Assembly: GCF_013778455.1 (NCBI RefSeq)
Contig: NZ_JACEHE010000001.1
Coordinates: 620,001-684,000 of the forward strand
Length of the DNA stretch: 64,000 nt
Reading direction: 5' to 3'
Source of the DNA: Streptomyces himalayensis subsp. himalayensis
GTDB lineage: Bacteria > Actinomycetota > Actinomycetes > Streptomycetales > Streptomycetaceae
This document shows positions 16,059 through 25,638 of this stretch, one piece after another (the stretch's first letter is position 1; every line of letters begins with the position of its first letter). Below the pieces are notes generated by a model, which worked only from the letters and a program-made list of their open reading frames with translations, did not search any database and was not told where the DNA came from. A program made the translations under genes and the position numbers.

Positions 16059-19000
16059 GTGCACCTCAAGGCCCTGACCCTGCGCGGGTTCAAATCCTTC
16101 GCCTCAGCGACCACGCTGCGATTTGAGCCCGGCATCACCTGTGTCGTCGGCCCCAACGGGTCGGGCAAGTCCAATGTCGTGGACGCGCTGAGCTGGGTCA
16201 TGGGTGAGCAGGGTGCCAAGTCGCTGCGCGGCGGCAAGATGGAGGACGTCATCTTCGCCGGCACCACCGGGCGGCCCCCGCTCGGCCGCGCCGAGGTGTC
16301 CCTGACCATCGACAACTCCGACGGCGCACTCCCCATCGAGTACGCCGAGGTCACCATCACGCGGATCATGTTCCGCAACGGCGGCAGCGAGTACCAGATC
16401 AACGGCGACACCTGCCGGCTGCTCGACATCCAGGAACTGCTGTCCGACTCCGGCATCGGCCGCGAGATGCACGTCATCGTCGGGCAGGGTCAGCTCGACT
16501 CCGTCCTTCACGCCGACCCGATGGGCCGCCGCGCGTTCATCGAGGAGGCCGCCGGCGTCCTCAAGCACCGCAAGCGCAAGGAGAAGGCGCTACGGAAGCT
16601 GGACGCGATGCAAGCCAACCTCGCCCGCGTCCAGGACCTGACCGACGAACTGCGCCGCCAGCTCAAGCCGCTGGGACGCCAGGCCGCCGTCGCCCGCCGG
16701 GCCGCCGTCATCCAGGCCGATCTCCGCGACGCCCGGCTGCGGCTGCTCGCCGACGATCTCGTACGGCTGCGCAACGCGCTCCAGGCAGAGGTCGCCGACG
16801 AAGCCGCGCTCAAGCAGCGCAAGGAGGCGGCCGAGGCCGAGTTGAAGGCGGCGCTCACCCGGGAGGCGCACCTGGAGGACGAGGTGCGCCGCCTCACGCC
16901 GCGTCTGCAACGCGCCCAGCAGACCTGGTACGAGCTGTCGCAGCTCGCCGAGCGGGTGCGCGGCACGATCTCGCTGGCCGACGCCCGTGTCAAGAGCGCC
17001 ACATCCGTGCCCGCCGAGGAGCGCCGCGGCAGGGACCCCGAGGATATGGAGCGCGAGGCCGCGCGTATCCGTGAGCAGGAGGCGGAGCTCGAAGCCGCGT
17101 TGGAGGCCGCCGAGCGGGCGCTCGAGGACACGGTGGCCCACCGGGCGGAGCTCGAGCGAGAGTTGGCCGTCGAAGAGCGGCGCCTCAAGGACGTGGCGCG
17201 GGCCATCGCCGACCGGCGTGAGGGACTCGCCCGGCTGAACGGCCAGGTCAACGCGGCCCGTTCGCGCGCCGCATCCGCCCAGGCCGAGATCGACCGGCTG
17301 GCCGCCGCCCGCGACGGCGCGCAGGAGCGTGCGGTCGCAGCCCAGGAGGAGTACGAACAGCTCAAGGCCGAGGTCGACGGGCTCGACGAGGGCGATGCGG
17401 TCCTCGCCGAGCAGCACGACGCGGCCCGACGGGGGCTCGTCGACGCGGAGGCCGCGCTGACCGCTGCCCGAGAGGCGGCGACCACCGCAGAACGCAAGCG
17501 CGCGGCCCTTGCCGCCCGGCATGAGGCCCTGGCGCTGGGGCTGCGGCGCAAGGACGGTACGGGTGCGCTGCTGGGGGCGAAGGACCGCCTGACGGGGCTG
17601 CTGGGCCCGGCGGCGGAACTGCTGTCGGTCGCCCCTGGCTTCGAGGTGGCGGTGGCGGCCGCGCTCGGTGCGGCTGCAGACGCGGTGGCCGTGGCCAATC
17701 CGTCGACCGCAGCAGAAGCGATCCGCCTGCTGCGGAAACAGGACGCGGGTCGCGCGGCGATGCTGCTGGGCGGGGCGCCGGAACCGGAGGCTGCCGGGAC
17801 CCCACGCGCGCGTGGCGGCGTTCCGGCCGCCGACGGGCGGGCAGTGGAGGACATGGCGCCTGGTGCCGCGGACGATCCGGGCGGCGTGGGCCTCCCTGGC
17901 TCGGAGGCGTACCGGGTCGCCGGCGGGGCGCCGGAACCGGAGGCTGCTGCGACTGCACGCGCGCGTGGCGTGGACCCGGCGGGCGTGGGCCATCCCTTGG
18001 ATGCCGCATCGCCTGATGCCGGAACATCCGGGTCCGCGGTGCCCGTTGCCGGAACACGGTGGGGCACGCCGGCGGGTGGGCCCGGTGACGCGCCCCTCGT
18101 CGCCGAGCTGATCCGCGGCCCCGGTGAACTGCTGCCCGCCGTGCGGCGGCTCGTGCGGGACATGGTCGTCGTCGGCACCCTCGACGATGCCGAGGACTTC
18201 GTCTACGGCCACCCGGAGCTGGTCGCCGTCACCGCCGAAGGGGACGTGCTGGGCGCGCACTTCGCGCACGGCGGTTCCGCTGGTGCGCCCAGCCTGCTGG
18301 AGGTGCAGGCGCAGGTGGACGAGGCCGCGGCAGAGCTGGAAGAGCTCGCGGTGCGCTGCGAGGAGCTGGCCGAGGAGCAGCATCAGGCCACCGAGCGGCG
18401 TACGGAGTGCGCCGCGCTCGTCGAGGAGCTCGGGGAGCGGCGGCGGGTCGCCGACCGCGCGAAGTCGTCCGTCGCGCAGCAGCTCGGCCGGCTCGCCGGG
18501 CAGGCGCGTGGGGCGGCCGGCGAGGCCGAGCGGAGCGCCGCCGCTGCCGCGAAGGCCCAGGAGGCCCTGGAGAAGGCCGTCGCGGAGGCCGAGGAACTCG
18601 CCGAACGTCTGGCCGTCGCCGAGGAGATGCCGGTCGAGGAGGAGCCCGACACATCCGTACGCGACCGGCTCGCGGCGGACGGGGCCAACGCCCGGCAGAC
18701 GGAGATGGAGGCCCGCCTCCAGGTTCGTACGCACGAGGAGCGGGTCAAGGGGCTTGCCGGACGGGCCGACTCCCTCGACCGGGCAGCCCGCGCGGAACGA
18801 GAGGCACGCGCGCGTGCCGAACAGCGGCGGGCCCGGCTGCGCCACGAGGCCGCCGTGGCCGAGGCCGTGGGCTCCGGCGCGCGCCAGCTGCTGGCCCATG
18901 TCGAGGTGTCCCTCGCGCGGGCCGACGAGGAGCGCGCCGCCGCCGAGCGTGCCAAGGCGGACCGGGAGCAGGAGCTGACCGTCGCGCGCAACGCCGGCCG

Positions 19001-19889
19001 CGATCTCAAGGCGGAACTCGACAAGTTGACGGATTCAGTGCACCGAGGGGAGGTACTCGGCGCCGAGAAGCGGCTGCGGATCGAGCAGCTGGAGGCGAAG
19101 GCACTGGAGGAGCTCGGTGTGGAACCGGCCGGTCTCGTCGCCGAGTACGGTCCTGACCAGCTCGTGCCGCCCTCGCCCCCCGCCGAGGGCGAGGAACTCC
19201 CCGACGACCCTGAGCATCCGCGCAACCAGCCCCGGCGCTTCGTCCGCGCCGAGCAGGAGAAGCGGCTCAAGTCAGCCGAACGGGCGTATCAGCAGCTGGG
19301 AAAGGTCAATCCGCTGGCGCTGGAGGAGTTCGCAGCGCTGGAGGAACGTCACAATTTCCTCTCCGAGCAGCTCGAGGACCTGAAGAAGACGCGGGCTGAT
19401 CTCCTGCAGGTGGTGAAGGAGGTCGACGAGCGCGTCGAGCAGGTCTTCACCGAGGCGTACCGGGACACGGCCCGTGAGTTCGAGGGAGTGTTCTCGCGGC
19501 TCTTCCCGGGCGGCGATGGCCGGTTGATCCTGACCGATCCCGACAACATGCTCACCACGGGCGTCGATGTCGAGGCACGGCCTCCGGGGAAGAAGGTGAA
19601 GCGGCTGTCGCTGCTGTCCGGCGGCGAGCGGTCGCTGACCGCGGTGGCGCTGCTGGTGTCGATCTTCAAGGCGCGGCCGAGCCCGTTCTATGTGATGGAC
19701 GAGGTCGAGGCCGCGCTCGACGACACGAACCTGCAGCGGCTGATCCGGATCATGCAGGAGCTCCAGGAGAGCTCACAACTGATCGTGATCACGCACCAGA
19801 AGCGGACGATGGAGGTCGCGGACGCGCTCTATGGCGTGTCGATGCAGGGCGACGGCGTCTCGAAGGTGATCAGTCAGCGGCTTCGCTGA
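16059..19889 (+). CDS. smc: Chromosome segregation ATPase SMC with enlarged hinge
   Basis: Structural maintenance of chromosomes protein, the condensin motor that organises and segregates the chromosome with ScpA/ScpB. Walker A GPNGSGKSNVVDA lies at about residues 29-41, the ABC signature LLSGGERSLTAVALL at about 1183, and Walker B FYVMDEVEAALDD beyond it. Between the heads are long coiled coils around a hinge (from about LLGPAAELLSVAPGFEVAVAAALG). The protein has 1276 residues, roughly 90 more than I expect for Streptomyces SMC. The excess is a low-complexity segment in the hinge (about residues 570-676) between GRAAMLLGG and APLVAELIRGPGELL. GTG 16059 gives the canonical HLKALTLRGFKSFA start; GTG 16023 is less likely. 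Confidence 0.96.
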   Translation: MHLKALTLRGFKSFASATTLRFEPGITCVVGPNGSGKSNVVDALSWVMGEQGAKSLRGGKMEDVIFAGTTGRPPLGRAEVSLTIDNSDGALPIEYAEVTITRIMFRNGGSEYQINGDTCRLLDIQELLSDSGIGREMHVIVGQGQLDSVLHADPMGRRAFIEEAAGVLKHRKRKEKALRKLDAMQANLARVQDLTDELRRQLKPLGRQAAVARRAAVIQADLRDARLRLLADDLVRLRNALQAEVADEAALKQRKEAAEAELKAALTREAHLEDEVRRLTPRLQRAQQTWYELSQLAERVRGTISLADARVKSATSVPAEERRGRDPEDMEREAARIREQEAELEAALEAAERALEDTVAHRAELERELAVEERRLKDVARAIADRREGLARLNGQVNAARSRAASAQAEIDRLAAARDGAQERAVAAQEEYEQLKAEVDGLDEGDAVLAEQHDAARRGLVDAEAALTAAREAATTAERKRAALAARHEALALGLRRKDGTGALLGAKDRLTGLLGPAAELLSVAPGFEVAVAAALGAAADAVAVANPSTAAEAIRLLRKQDAGRAAMLLGGAPEPEAAGTPRARGGVPAADGRAVEDMAPGAADDPGGVGLPGSEAYRVAGGAPEPEAAATARARGVDPAGVGHPLDAASPDAGTSGSAVPVAGTRWGTPAGGPGDAPLVAELIRGPGELLPAVRRLVRDMVVVGTLDDAEDFVYGHPELVAVTAEGDVLGAHFAHGGSAGAPSLLEVQAQVDEAAAELEELAVRCEELAEEQHQATERRTECAALVEELGERRRVADRAKSSVAQQLGRLAGQARGAAGEAERSAAAAAKAQEALEKAVAEAEELAERLAVAEEMPVEEEPDTSVRDRLAADGANARQTEMEARLQVRTHEERVKGLAGRADSLDRAARAEREARARAEQRRARLRHEAAVAEAVGSGARQLLAHVEVSLARADEERAAAERAKADREQELTVARNAGRDLKAELDKLTDSVHRGEVLGAEKRLRIEQLEAKALEELGVEPAGLVAEYGPDQLVPPSPPAEGEELPDDPEHPRNQPRRFVRAEQEKRLKSAERAYQQLGKVNPLALEEFAALEERHNFLSEQLEDLKKTRADLLQVVKEVDERVEQVFTEAYRDTAREFEGVFSRLFPGGDGRLILTDPDNMLTTGVDVEARPPGKKVKRLSLLSGGERSLTAVALLVSIFKARPSPFYVMDEVEAALDDTNLQRLIRIMQELQESSQLIVITHQKRTMEVADALYGVSMQGDGVSKVISQRLR
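17769..17970 (+). repeat. Imperfect 49-bp direct repeat inside the smc hinge insertion
   Basis: Copies at 17769-17817 and 17922-17970 begin GGCGGGGCGCCGGAACCGGA and end in the palindrome CACGCGCGCGTGG. They encode GGAPEPEAAGTPRARG and GGAPEPEAAATARARG. The offset is 153 bp, an exact number of codons. The sequence between and after the copies is not repeated. Confidence 0.8.
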
Positions 19890-19983
19890 GGCGCTGGCGG
19901 CATCACTGAACGGCTGACGGCATCGCTGACCTGCGATGTATCGGCGAAGCACGAGGTCGCGAACGAGGTCGCCTCGTCTCCTG

Positions 19984-20072
19984 ATTCAAGCCTTGAATGC
20001 AGCTGGCCGTGGCTGCGGGGTGAGTCCGGTGCCAACCCCAGCACTTGACTTCAAAAATTGAACGCATATTCT
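19984..20072 (+). promoter_or_regulatory. glcP promoter with two TTCAA...TTGAA inverted repeats
   Basis: TTGACT (20045-20050) and TATTCT (20067-20072), 16 bp apart, form a good sigma-70-type promoter. An inverted repeat TTCAAAAATTGAA (20050-20062) fills the spacer. A second, ATTCAAGCCTTGAAT (19984-19998), lies 52 bp upstream. Two like-shaped repeats, one overlapping the promoter core, look like operators for a sugar-responsive regulator. The 291-bp gap between smc and glcP holds no gene. Confidence 0.55.
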
Positions 20073-20180
20073 CTGCGGCGTTGCTTTTACCTTCAGGTGG
20101 TGGGCCGCCCAAAGTTGTGCCCCACTGGAAGGGCCTGCCCCACCCCCGGCAACGCTGCCGGTGGCCCGAGGAGTACTCAC

Positions 20181-21599
20181 GTGACCAGCGCAGAGAAGGC
20201 ACCGGCATCCGGAGCCAGGGAAGCTCATCCAGAGCATCTTGCACACGTCGTCTTCATCGCGGCAGCGGCCGCGATGGGCGGCTTCCTCTTCGGTTACGAC
20301 AGTGCCGTGATCAACGGCGCCGTCGAGGCCATCCGGGATCGCTACGACATCGGCTCCGCGACCCTCGCCCAGGTGATCGCGATCGCGCTGATCGGCTGCG
20401 CCATCGGTGCCGCCACGGCCGGACGGATCGCCGACCGCATCGGCCGCATCCGCTGCATGCAGATCGCGTCGATTCTCTTCACCATCAGCGCCATCGGTTC
20501 CGCGCTGCCCTTCGCCCTGTACGACCTGGCCTTCTGGCGGATCGTCGGCGGCTTCGCCATCGGTATGGCCTCCGTCATCGGTCCCGCCTACATCGCCGAG
20601 GTCGCCCCGGCCGCGTACCGCGGACGGCTCGGCTCCTTCCAGCAGGCCGCGATCGTCGTCGGCATCGCCATCTCGCAGTTGGTCAACTACGCCATCCTGA
20701 ACGCCGCGGGCGGCAACCAGCGCGGTCAGCTGATGGGCCTGGAGGCCTGGCAGGTCATGCTGGGCGTCATGGTCATCCCGGCCATCCTCTACGGTCTGCT
20801 CTCCTTCGCCATCCCCGAGTCGCCGCGCTATCTGATCGAGGTGGGGAAGGACGCGCGCGCCCGTGAGGTGCTTGAAGAGGTCGAGGGCAAGGACGTCGAC
20901 CTCGACGCCCGCGTGGAGGAGATCCGGATCGCCATGCACCGAGAGGAGAAGCCGACGTTCAAGGACCTGCTCGGCGGCAGCTTCCTCTTCAAGCCGATCG
21001 TCTGGATCGGCATCGGTCTCTCCGTATTCCAGCAGTTCGTCGGCATCAATGTGGCGTTCTACTACTCGGCGACGCTGTGGCAGTCGGTCGGCGTCAACCC
21101 GGCGGCGTCCTTCCTGTACTCGTTCACCACGTCGATCATCAACATCGTCGGCACCGTGATCGCCATGATCTTCGTCGACAGGATCGGCCGTAAGCCGCTC
21201 GCGCTCATCGGTTCCGTGGGTATGGTCATCGGTCTCGCGCTGGAGGCCTGGGCCTTCAGTTACGACCTCGTGGACGGGAAGCTGCCGAGCACCCAGGGCT
21301 GGGTCGCCCTGGTCGCGGCGCATCTGTTCGTCCTCTTCTTCGCCCTCTCCTGGGGTGTGGTCGTCTGGGTCCTGCTCGGCGAGATGTTCCCGAACAAGAT
21401 CCGTGCCGCGGCGCTCGGCGTGGCCGCCTCCGCCCAGTGGATCGCCAACTGGGCGATCACTGCGACCTTCCCGTCGCTGGCGGACTGGAACCTGTCCGGG
21501 ACGTACATCATCTACACGGTCTTCGCCGCGCTCTCGATCCCCTTCGTGCTCAAGTTCGTGAAGGAGACCAAGGGCAAGGCGTTGGAGGAGATGGGCTAA
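20181..21599 (+). CDS. glcP: MFS sugar porter, GlcP-type glucose permease
   Basis: A 472-residue proton-coupled sugar transporter of the major facilitator superfamily with 12 predicted membrane helices. Its position directly after smc and its length match S. coelicolor GlcP, the main glucose uptake system in that species; specificity here is inferred. Family motifs are GGFLFGYDSAVINGA in helix 1, ADRIGRIRC between helices 2 and 3, PESPRYLIEVGK after helix 6, QQFVGINVAFYYSATLW in helix 7 and VKETKGKALEEM at the C-terminus. GTG 20181 follows GAGGAG by 9 nt. It is convergent with the LLM oxidoreductase gene. Confidence 0.88.
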   Translation: MTSAEKAPASGAREAHPEHLAHVVFIAAAAAMGGFLFGYDSAVINGAVEAIRDRYDIGSATLAQVIAIALIGCAIGAATAGRIADRIGRIRCMQIASILFTISAIGSALPFALYDLAFWRIVGGFAIGMASVIGPAYIAEVAPAAYRGRLGSFQQAAIVVGIAISQLVNYAILNAAGGNQRGQLMGLEAWQVMLGVMVIPAILYGLLSFAIPESPRYLIEVGKDARAREVLEEVEGKDVDLDARVEEIRIAMHREEKPTFKDLLGGSFLFKPIVWIGIGLSVFQQFVGINVAFYYSATLWQSVGVNPAASFLYSFTTSIINIVGTVIAMIFVDRIGRKPLALIGSVGMVIGLALEAWAFSYDLVDGKLPSTQGWVALVAAHLFVLFFALSWGVVVWVLLGEMFPNKIRAAALGVAASAQWIANWAITATFPSLADWNLSGTYIIYTVFAALSIPFVLKFVKETKGKALEEMG

Positions 21600-21629
21600 G
21601 TCCCCGCTGCCCCTCTCCTCGACCCTTCC

Positions 21630-21668
21630 GCCGCCCCCGGTTCGGCCTCTGCCCGAGCCGGGGGCGGC
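21630..21668. terminator. Bidirectional hairpin terminator between glcP and the LLM gene
   Basis: An 11-bp stem, GCCGCCCCCGG / CCGGGGGCGGC with a 17-nt loop, lies between the convergent stops. It is GC-only and without a T-tract. Confidence 0.65.
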
Positions 21669-21687
21669 GCCGCACATTCGCGGTCAC

Positions 21688-22659
21688 TCAGTCCTTCAGG
21701 CGCGGCAGCACCTGCTCGGCGAACAGGTGCAGGCTGCGCCAACCCTCGTCGACGGGCATCCCGCCGCAGAGCGGATGCAGCACATAGTTCTCCGCGCCCA
21801 GGCCCACGCACTCGTCAGGGGTGACGACGCGGTAGACGCCCTCGTCGCGCAGCTCGTCGACCGTCGTCGCCGCCGAGCGCACGGCGGACTTGATGTCCGA
21901 GGACTGCCAGGAGGCGTACGTACGCGCCTCGTGGAGGAAATGCTCGCCGTACTCGGCCCACACGCGGTCCGGGTCCTCGGCGATGTGCAGCAGCGGGGTC
22001 TCGGCGGCGGGCATCATGCAGAACCCCTCGGTACCGTACTCGGCGCACTGTGCCTGGTAGTACGCCTCCAGCTCCGGCAGGTGCGCACTGGGGAAGAACG
22101 GCATCCCCAGCCGGGCGGCCCTGCGCGCGGCGGCCTGCGACGAGCCGCCGACCAGCACCAGCGGATGCGGCTCGTTGTACGGGCGGGGGGTCACCTGGAC
22201 CGTACGGCCGCGGAACTCGAACGGCTCTCCCGTCCACGCCTTGAGCAGCGTCTCGAGCAGCTCGTCCTGCAGTCGGCCCCGCCGCTTCCACTCCACGTCG
22301 AAGGCCGCGTACTCCTCGGGCCGGTAGCCGATTCCCACCACGGTCACCAGCCGTCCGCCACTGAGCAGGTCCAGTACGGCGATGTCCTCCGCGAGCCGCA
22401 GCGGATCGTGCAGTGGGCCGATGACCGCGGACACCGTGACGGCGATCTGGCGGGTGGCGCCGAAGACCGCGCCGGCGAAGGCGAAGGGCGACGGGAGCCA
22501 GTTGTTCGGGACGCCGTGGTGCTCCTCGGTCTGCACCGTGGTGACACCGCGGTCGTCGGCGTACGTGGCCATCTCCAGCGCGGCGCGATATCGGGCACTC
22601 AGCGACGCCGGGGTGGCGGCGGGATCGACGAGATTGAAACGTACGACCGTGACGGGCAT
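21688..22659 (-). CDS. LLM class (luciferase-like) flavin/F420-dependent oxidoreductase
   Basis: A 323-residue TIM-barrel oxidoreductase of the bacterial luciferase superfamily; in actinomycetes these use FMN or F420, and the substrate is unknown. Typical features are the N-terminal VRFNLVDPA, the EEHHG segment after the second strand, VSAVIGPLHDPLRLAEDIAVLDLLSGGRL and GIGYRPEEYAAF, and LVGGSSQAAARRAARLG. ATG 22659 has AAGGGGG upstream. An operator-like inverted repeat lies 46 bp before the start. The NCS1 permease lies upstream on the same strand but ends 90 bp away, so co-transcription is possible but not obvious. Confidence 0.85.
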   Translation of the reverse strand: MPVTVVRFNLVDPAATPASLSARYRAALEMATYADDRGVTTVQTEEHHGVPNNWLPSPFAFAGAVFGATRQIAVTVSAVIGPLHDPLRLAEDIAVLDLLSGGRLVTVVGIGYRPEEYAAFDVEWKRRGRLQDELLETLLKAWTGEPFEFRGRTVQVTPRPYNEPHPLVLVGGSSQAAARRAARLGMPFFPSAHLPELEAYYQAQCAEYGTEGFCMMPAAETPLLHIAEDPDRVWAEYGEHFLHEARTYASWQSSDIKSAVRSAATTVDELRDEGVYRVVTPDECVGLGAENYVLHPLCGGMPVDEGWRSLHLFAEQVLPRLKD

Positions 22660-22704
22660 GGCTGACGTCCCCCTTCACCATGGGCGGGCGAAGGGCGACG
22701 TTAG

Positions 22705-22719
22705 CTGACGGAGCGTCAG
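22705..22719. promoter_or_regulatory. Operator-like inverted repeat CTGACG-GAG-CGTCAG
   Basis: A perfect 6+3+6 inverted repeat lies between the permease stop and the LLM oxidoreductase start. It is typical in form of sites for TetR-like dimeric repressors. No adjacent regulator gene is seen. Confidence 0.4.
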
Positions 22720-22749
22720 ATGAACAGGGTCAGATGGCTGCGGGAGCGG

Positions 22750-24195
22750 TCATACGCCGACGAGTTCGGCCTCGTCGGACGCCCGCTCCGAGGGGACCGC
22801 CGCGGCGGGTGCCTTCGGCAGCACCGAGTACAGCACGGCCGCGACGACGATGGTGGTCAGCCAGCCCAGGCCGTTGCGCCCGACCCAGGAGGTGGCCAGC
22901 GGGCCGCTGAACCAGTCGACTTTCGTGAAGAGCAGCCCCACCACGAGAGCGACGCCCCAGGCGGTCATCGCCTGCCAGGCGAAACCGGCCCGGTACCAGT
23001 AGGCGCTGGTGCGCCCGGTGTCCATGAGCGCCTCACCGTCGTACGTCCTCCTGCGCAGCATGTCGACGCCGAAGACGCCGATCCACGCGGAGAACGCCAC
23101 CGCGAGCAGGGTGAGGAACGAGATGAACGACCCCATGAAGCTCGTCGCCACGTTCATCAGCAGATAGCCGAGCACCAGGCTGATCACGGCGTTGACGCTG
23201 ACCGCCCACGCGCGCGGGACCCTTACCCCGAGCGTCTGCGCGGTGAAGCCCGCCGAGTACATCGACATCGAGTTGATCAACAGCATGCCGATCAGGGCCA
23301 TCACCAGATACGGGACGGCGATCCATGTCGGCAGTAGCTCGCCCAGGAACGACACCGGGTCCGATGCGGACGACAGGTCGGGAACGCTGACCGCCATGAC
23401 CGCACCCATCAGCACGAGCGGCAGGACGACGATGCCCGCCCCGCCGACCGAGTGCCCGACCAGGGCCCTGCTGGAGGCGGTACGCGGCAGATAGCGAGTG
23501 AAGTCCGGGGCAGAGGGCGCCCAGCTGAGGCCGCCGGCAGCGAGGGTGCCGATGCCGGCGACCATCATCGCCGTGGATCCGGCGGGCCTGGCGAAGACCT
23601 GGGACCAGTCGGTGCGCGCCACGAGATACGCCAGCACCAGGACGCTGAAGGCGCCGAAGAGATACGTGGACCAGGTGCTGCAGACATGCAGCACCTTGCG
23701 GCCGAGGCCGCTGATCAGGAACGTACCGGCGACGAATGCGACGAGCGTGACGACTGTCAGCGCCGCGCTGCCCTCCACGCCGAAGCAGATGTCGAGGACG
23801 GTGAGGATCGCATACGCGCCGGTCACCGCGTTGATCGTCTCCCAGCCCCAGCGGGCGACCCAGATCAGTGAGCCGGGGAAGAAGTTGCCGCGCTGGCCGA
23901 AGACGGCGCGCGACAGGGTCATGCCGGGGGATCCGCCGCGTTTGCCCGCGATGGATATCAGGCCGACGATCCCGTAGCTGAGGATCGGCGAGACCGCTGC
24001 GACCACGAGGATCTGCCAGAAGTTGAGGCCGCCGGTGACGACCAGGCCTGCGCCCATGGTCAGCAGCAGGACGCTGATGTTGGCGGCCACCCAGGTGGGG
24101 AACAGCTCACGGGTCCTGGCGTGCCGCTCGGCGTGGGGGACGGGTTCGATGCCGCGCGTTTCGAGCGCGCCTTCAGAGGGCGTGGTGGTGCTCAT
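22750..24195 (-). CDS. NCS1 family purine/cytosine/allantoin-type permease
   Basis: A 481-residue integral membrane transporter of the nucleobase-cation-symport-1 family with 12 predicted helices. It starts MSTTTPSEGALETRGIEPVP. Family features include ERHARTRELFPTWVAANISV before helix 1, GKRGGSPGMTLSRAVFGQRGNFFPG, and SWAPSAPDFTRYLP in the fourth to fifth helix region. Likely substrates are cytosine, purines, allantoin or related compounds; no linked catabolic gene narrows this. ATG 24195 has no clear ribosome site, so the start is less certain. It is divergent from ftsY. Confidence 0.87.
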   Translation of the reverse strand: MSTTTPSEGALETRGIEPVPHAERHARTRELFPTWVAANISVLLLTMGAGLVVTGGLNFWQILVVAAVSPILSYGIVGLISIAGKRGGSPGMTLSRAVFGQRGNFFPGSLIWVARWGWETINAVTGAYAILTVLDICFGVEGSAALTVVTLVAFVAGTFLISGLGRKVLHVCSTWSTYLFGAFSVLVLAYLVARTDWSQVFARPAGSTAMMVAGIGTLAAGGLSWAPSAPDFTRYLPRTASSRALVGHSVGGAGIVVLPLVLMGAVMAVSVPDLSSASDPVSFLGELLPTWIAVPYLVMALIGMLLINSMSMYSAGFTAQTLGVRVPRAWAVSVNAVISLVLGYLLMNVATSFMGSFISFLTLLAVAFSAWIGVFGVDMLRRRTYDGEALMDTGRTSAYWYRAGFAWQAMTAWGVALVVGLLFTKVDWFSGPLATSWVGRNGLGWLTTIVVAAVLYSVLPKAPAAAVPSERASDEAELVGV

Positions 24196-24351
24196 GAAGG
24201 GGATGTCGTACCTCTCGCTCGGCTCGGCAGGAGAGCCGGGTGGGGAGGCGTCATCGTACGTTAATCCGAGTTGCCCCATCAAGCGGCTTACGTCCTTGGA
24301 GGAATGTCCAAAGACCTGACCCGGGTGCCCATGGCCGATACTGGACGCGTT

Positions 24352-25563
24352 ATGGACATCGTCATCCTTGCTGTAGTCATCGCCGTGGTCGTGATCGGCG
24401 CGCTCGGCGGGCTCGTGGTCGGCAGCCGTAGAAGGAAGCAGCTGCCGCCGCCGCCCACCGCGCCCGAGATCACCGCCCCTCCGGCCGAGCCGCACGTCGG
24501 CGAAGAGGCCGAGACACCGCGCGACGAACCCCGCCGCACGATCGAGGAGGTCGACCTCCCGCTCGTCGAGCCGGGGGCGTCCGCGCCCGTCGTGGTCGAG
24601 GAGCCCCCAGCCCCGGCCGCCCCCGAGATCGAGATCCCGGAACCGACCGCGGGACGGCTGGTGCGCCTGCGCGCCCGGCTCTCCCGCTCGCAGAACGCGC
24701 TCGGCAAGGGACTGCTCACGCTGCTCTCGCGCGAGCACCTCGACGAGGACACCTGGGAGGAGATCGAGGACATCCTCCTCACCGCCGACGTCGGCGTCAC
24801 CCCCACCCAGGAGCTCGTCGAGCGGCTGCGCGAGCGCGTCAAGGTGCTCGGCACCCGTACCCCCGAACAGCTGCGCGGTCTGCTGCGCGAGGAGCTGCTG
24901 AGGCTCATCGACACCGACTTCGACCGCACGGTCAACACCGAGTCCGCCCTGGACACCCCGGGCATCGTCATGGTCGTCGGCGTCAACGGCACCGGCAAGA
25001 CCACGACGACCGGCAAGCTCGCGCGCGTGCTCGTCGCCGACCGCAAGTCCGTCGTGCTCGGCGCCGCGGACACCTTCCGCGCGGCCGCCGCCGACCAGCT
25101 GCAGACATGGGGCGAGCGCGTCGGAGCCCGTACCGTGCGCGGCCCCGAGGCCGGCGACCCCGCTTCCGTCGCCTACGACGCGGTGAAGGAGGGCATCCGG
25201 GAGGGCGCCGATGTCGTGCTGATCGACACCGCGGGCCGGCTGCACACCAAGACCGGTCTGATGGACGAGCTGGGCAAGGTCAAGCGCGTCGTCGAGAAGC
25301 ACGCGCCGCTGGACGAGGTCCTGCTCGTCCTGGACGCCACCACTGGCCAGAACGGCCTGGTCCAGGCGCGCGTCTTCGCCGAGGTCGTCGACATCACCGG
25401 CATCGTGCTCACCAAGCTCGACGGCACGGCGAAGGGCGGCATCGTCGTCGCGGTCCAGCGTGAGCTGGGCGTGCCCGTCAAGCTCGTGGGCCTCGGTGAG
25501 GGCGCGGACGACCTGGCCCCCTTCGAGCCAGAGGCGTTCGTGGACGCGCTCATCGGGGAGTGA
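24352..25563 (+). CDS. ftsY: Signal recognition particle receptor FtsY
   Basis: The SRP-receptor GTPase that docks ribosome-SRP complexes at the membrane; its partner Ffh is encoded 9 kb downstream. It has 403 residues. The order is: an N-terminal membrane helix ([20 protein letters not shown]), as in actinobacterial FtsY; an acidic Pro/Glu linker; the N domain; and the G domain with [35 protein letters not shown] and [13 protein letters not shown] 24352 is chosen because it places the helix at the N-terminus. A strong terminator follows. Confidence 0.96.
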   Translation: MDIVILAVVIAVVVIGALGGLVVGSRRRKQLPPPPTAPEITAPPAEPHVGEEAETPRDEPRRTIEEVDLPLVEPGASAPVVVEEPPAPAAPEIEIPEPTAGRLVRLRARLSRSQNALGKGLLTLLSREHLDEDTWEEIEDILLTADVGVTPTQELVERLRERVKVLGTRTPEQLRGLLREELLRLIDTDFDRTVNTESALDTPGIVMVVGVNGTGKTTTTGKLARVLVADRKSVVLGAADTFRAAAADQLQTWGERVGARTVRGPEAGDPASVAYDAVKEGIREGADVVLIDTAGRLHTKTGLMDELGKVKRVVEKHAPLDEVLLVLDATTGQNGLVQARVFAEVVDITGIVLTKLDGTAKGGIVVAVQRELGVPVKLVGLGEGADDLAPFEPEAFVDALIGE

Positions 25564-25586
25564 GGGCGCTTACCAAGTCGAGTAAG

Positions 25587-25634
25587 CAGACAGGGGCTCA
25601 CCGCAGTACTGAATCGCGGTGAGCCCCTCGTCTG
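25587..25634. terminator. Strong bidirectional terminator after ftsY
   Basis: A 12-bp perfect stem GGGGCTCACCGC / GCGGTGAGCCCC, extended by a CAGAC / GTCTG pair, with an 11-nt loop. It lies between the convergent ftsY and prim-pol genes. Confidence 0.8.
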
Positions 25635-25638
25635 TGCC

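Noticed and set aside
24196..25302. Upstream extension of the NCS1 permease frame across ftsY
   Set aside because: The permease domain begins at about 24195; the extension is antisense to ftsY.
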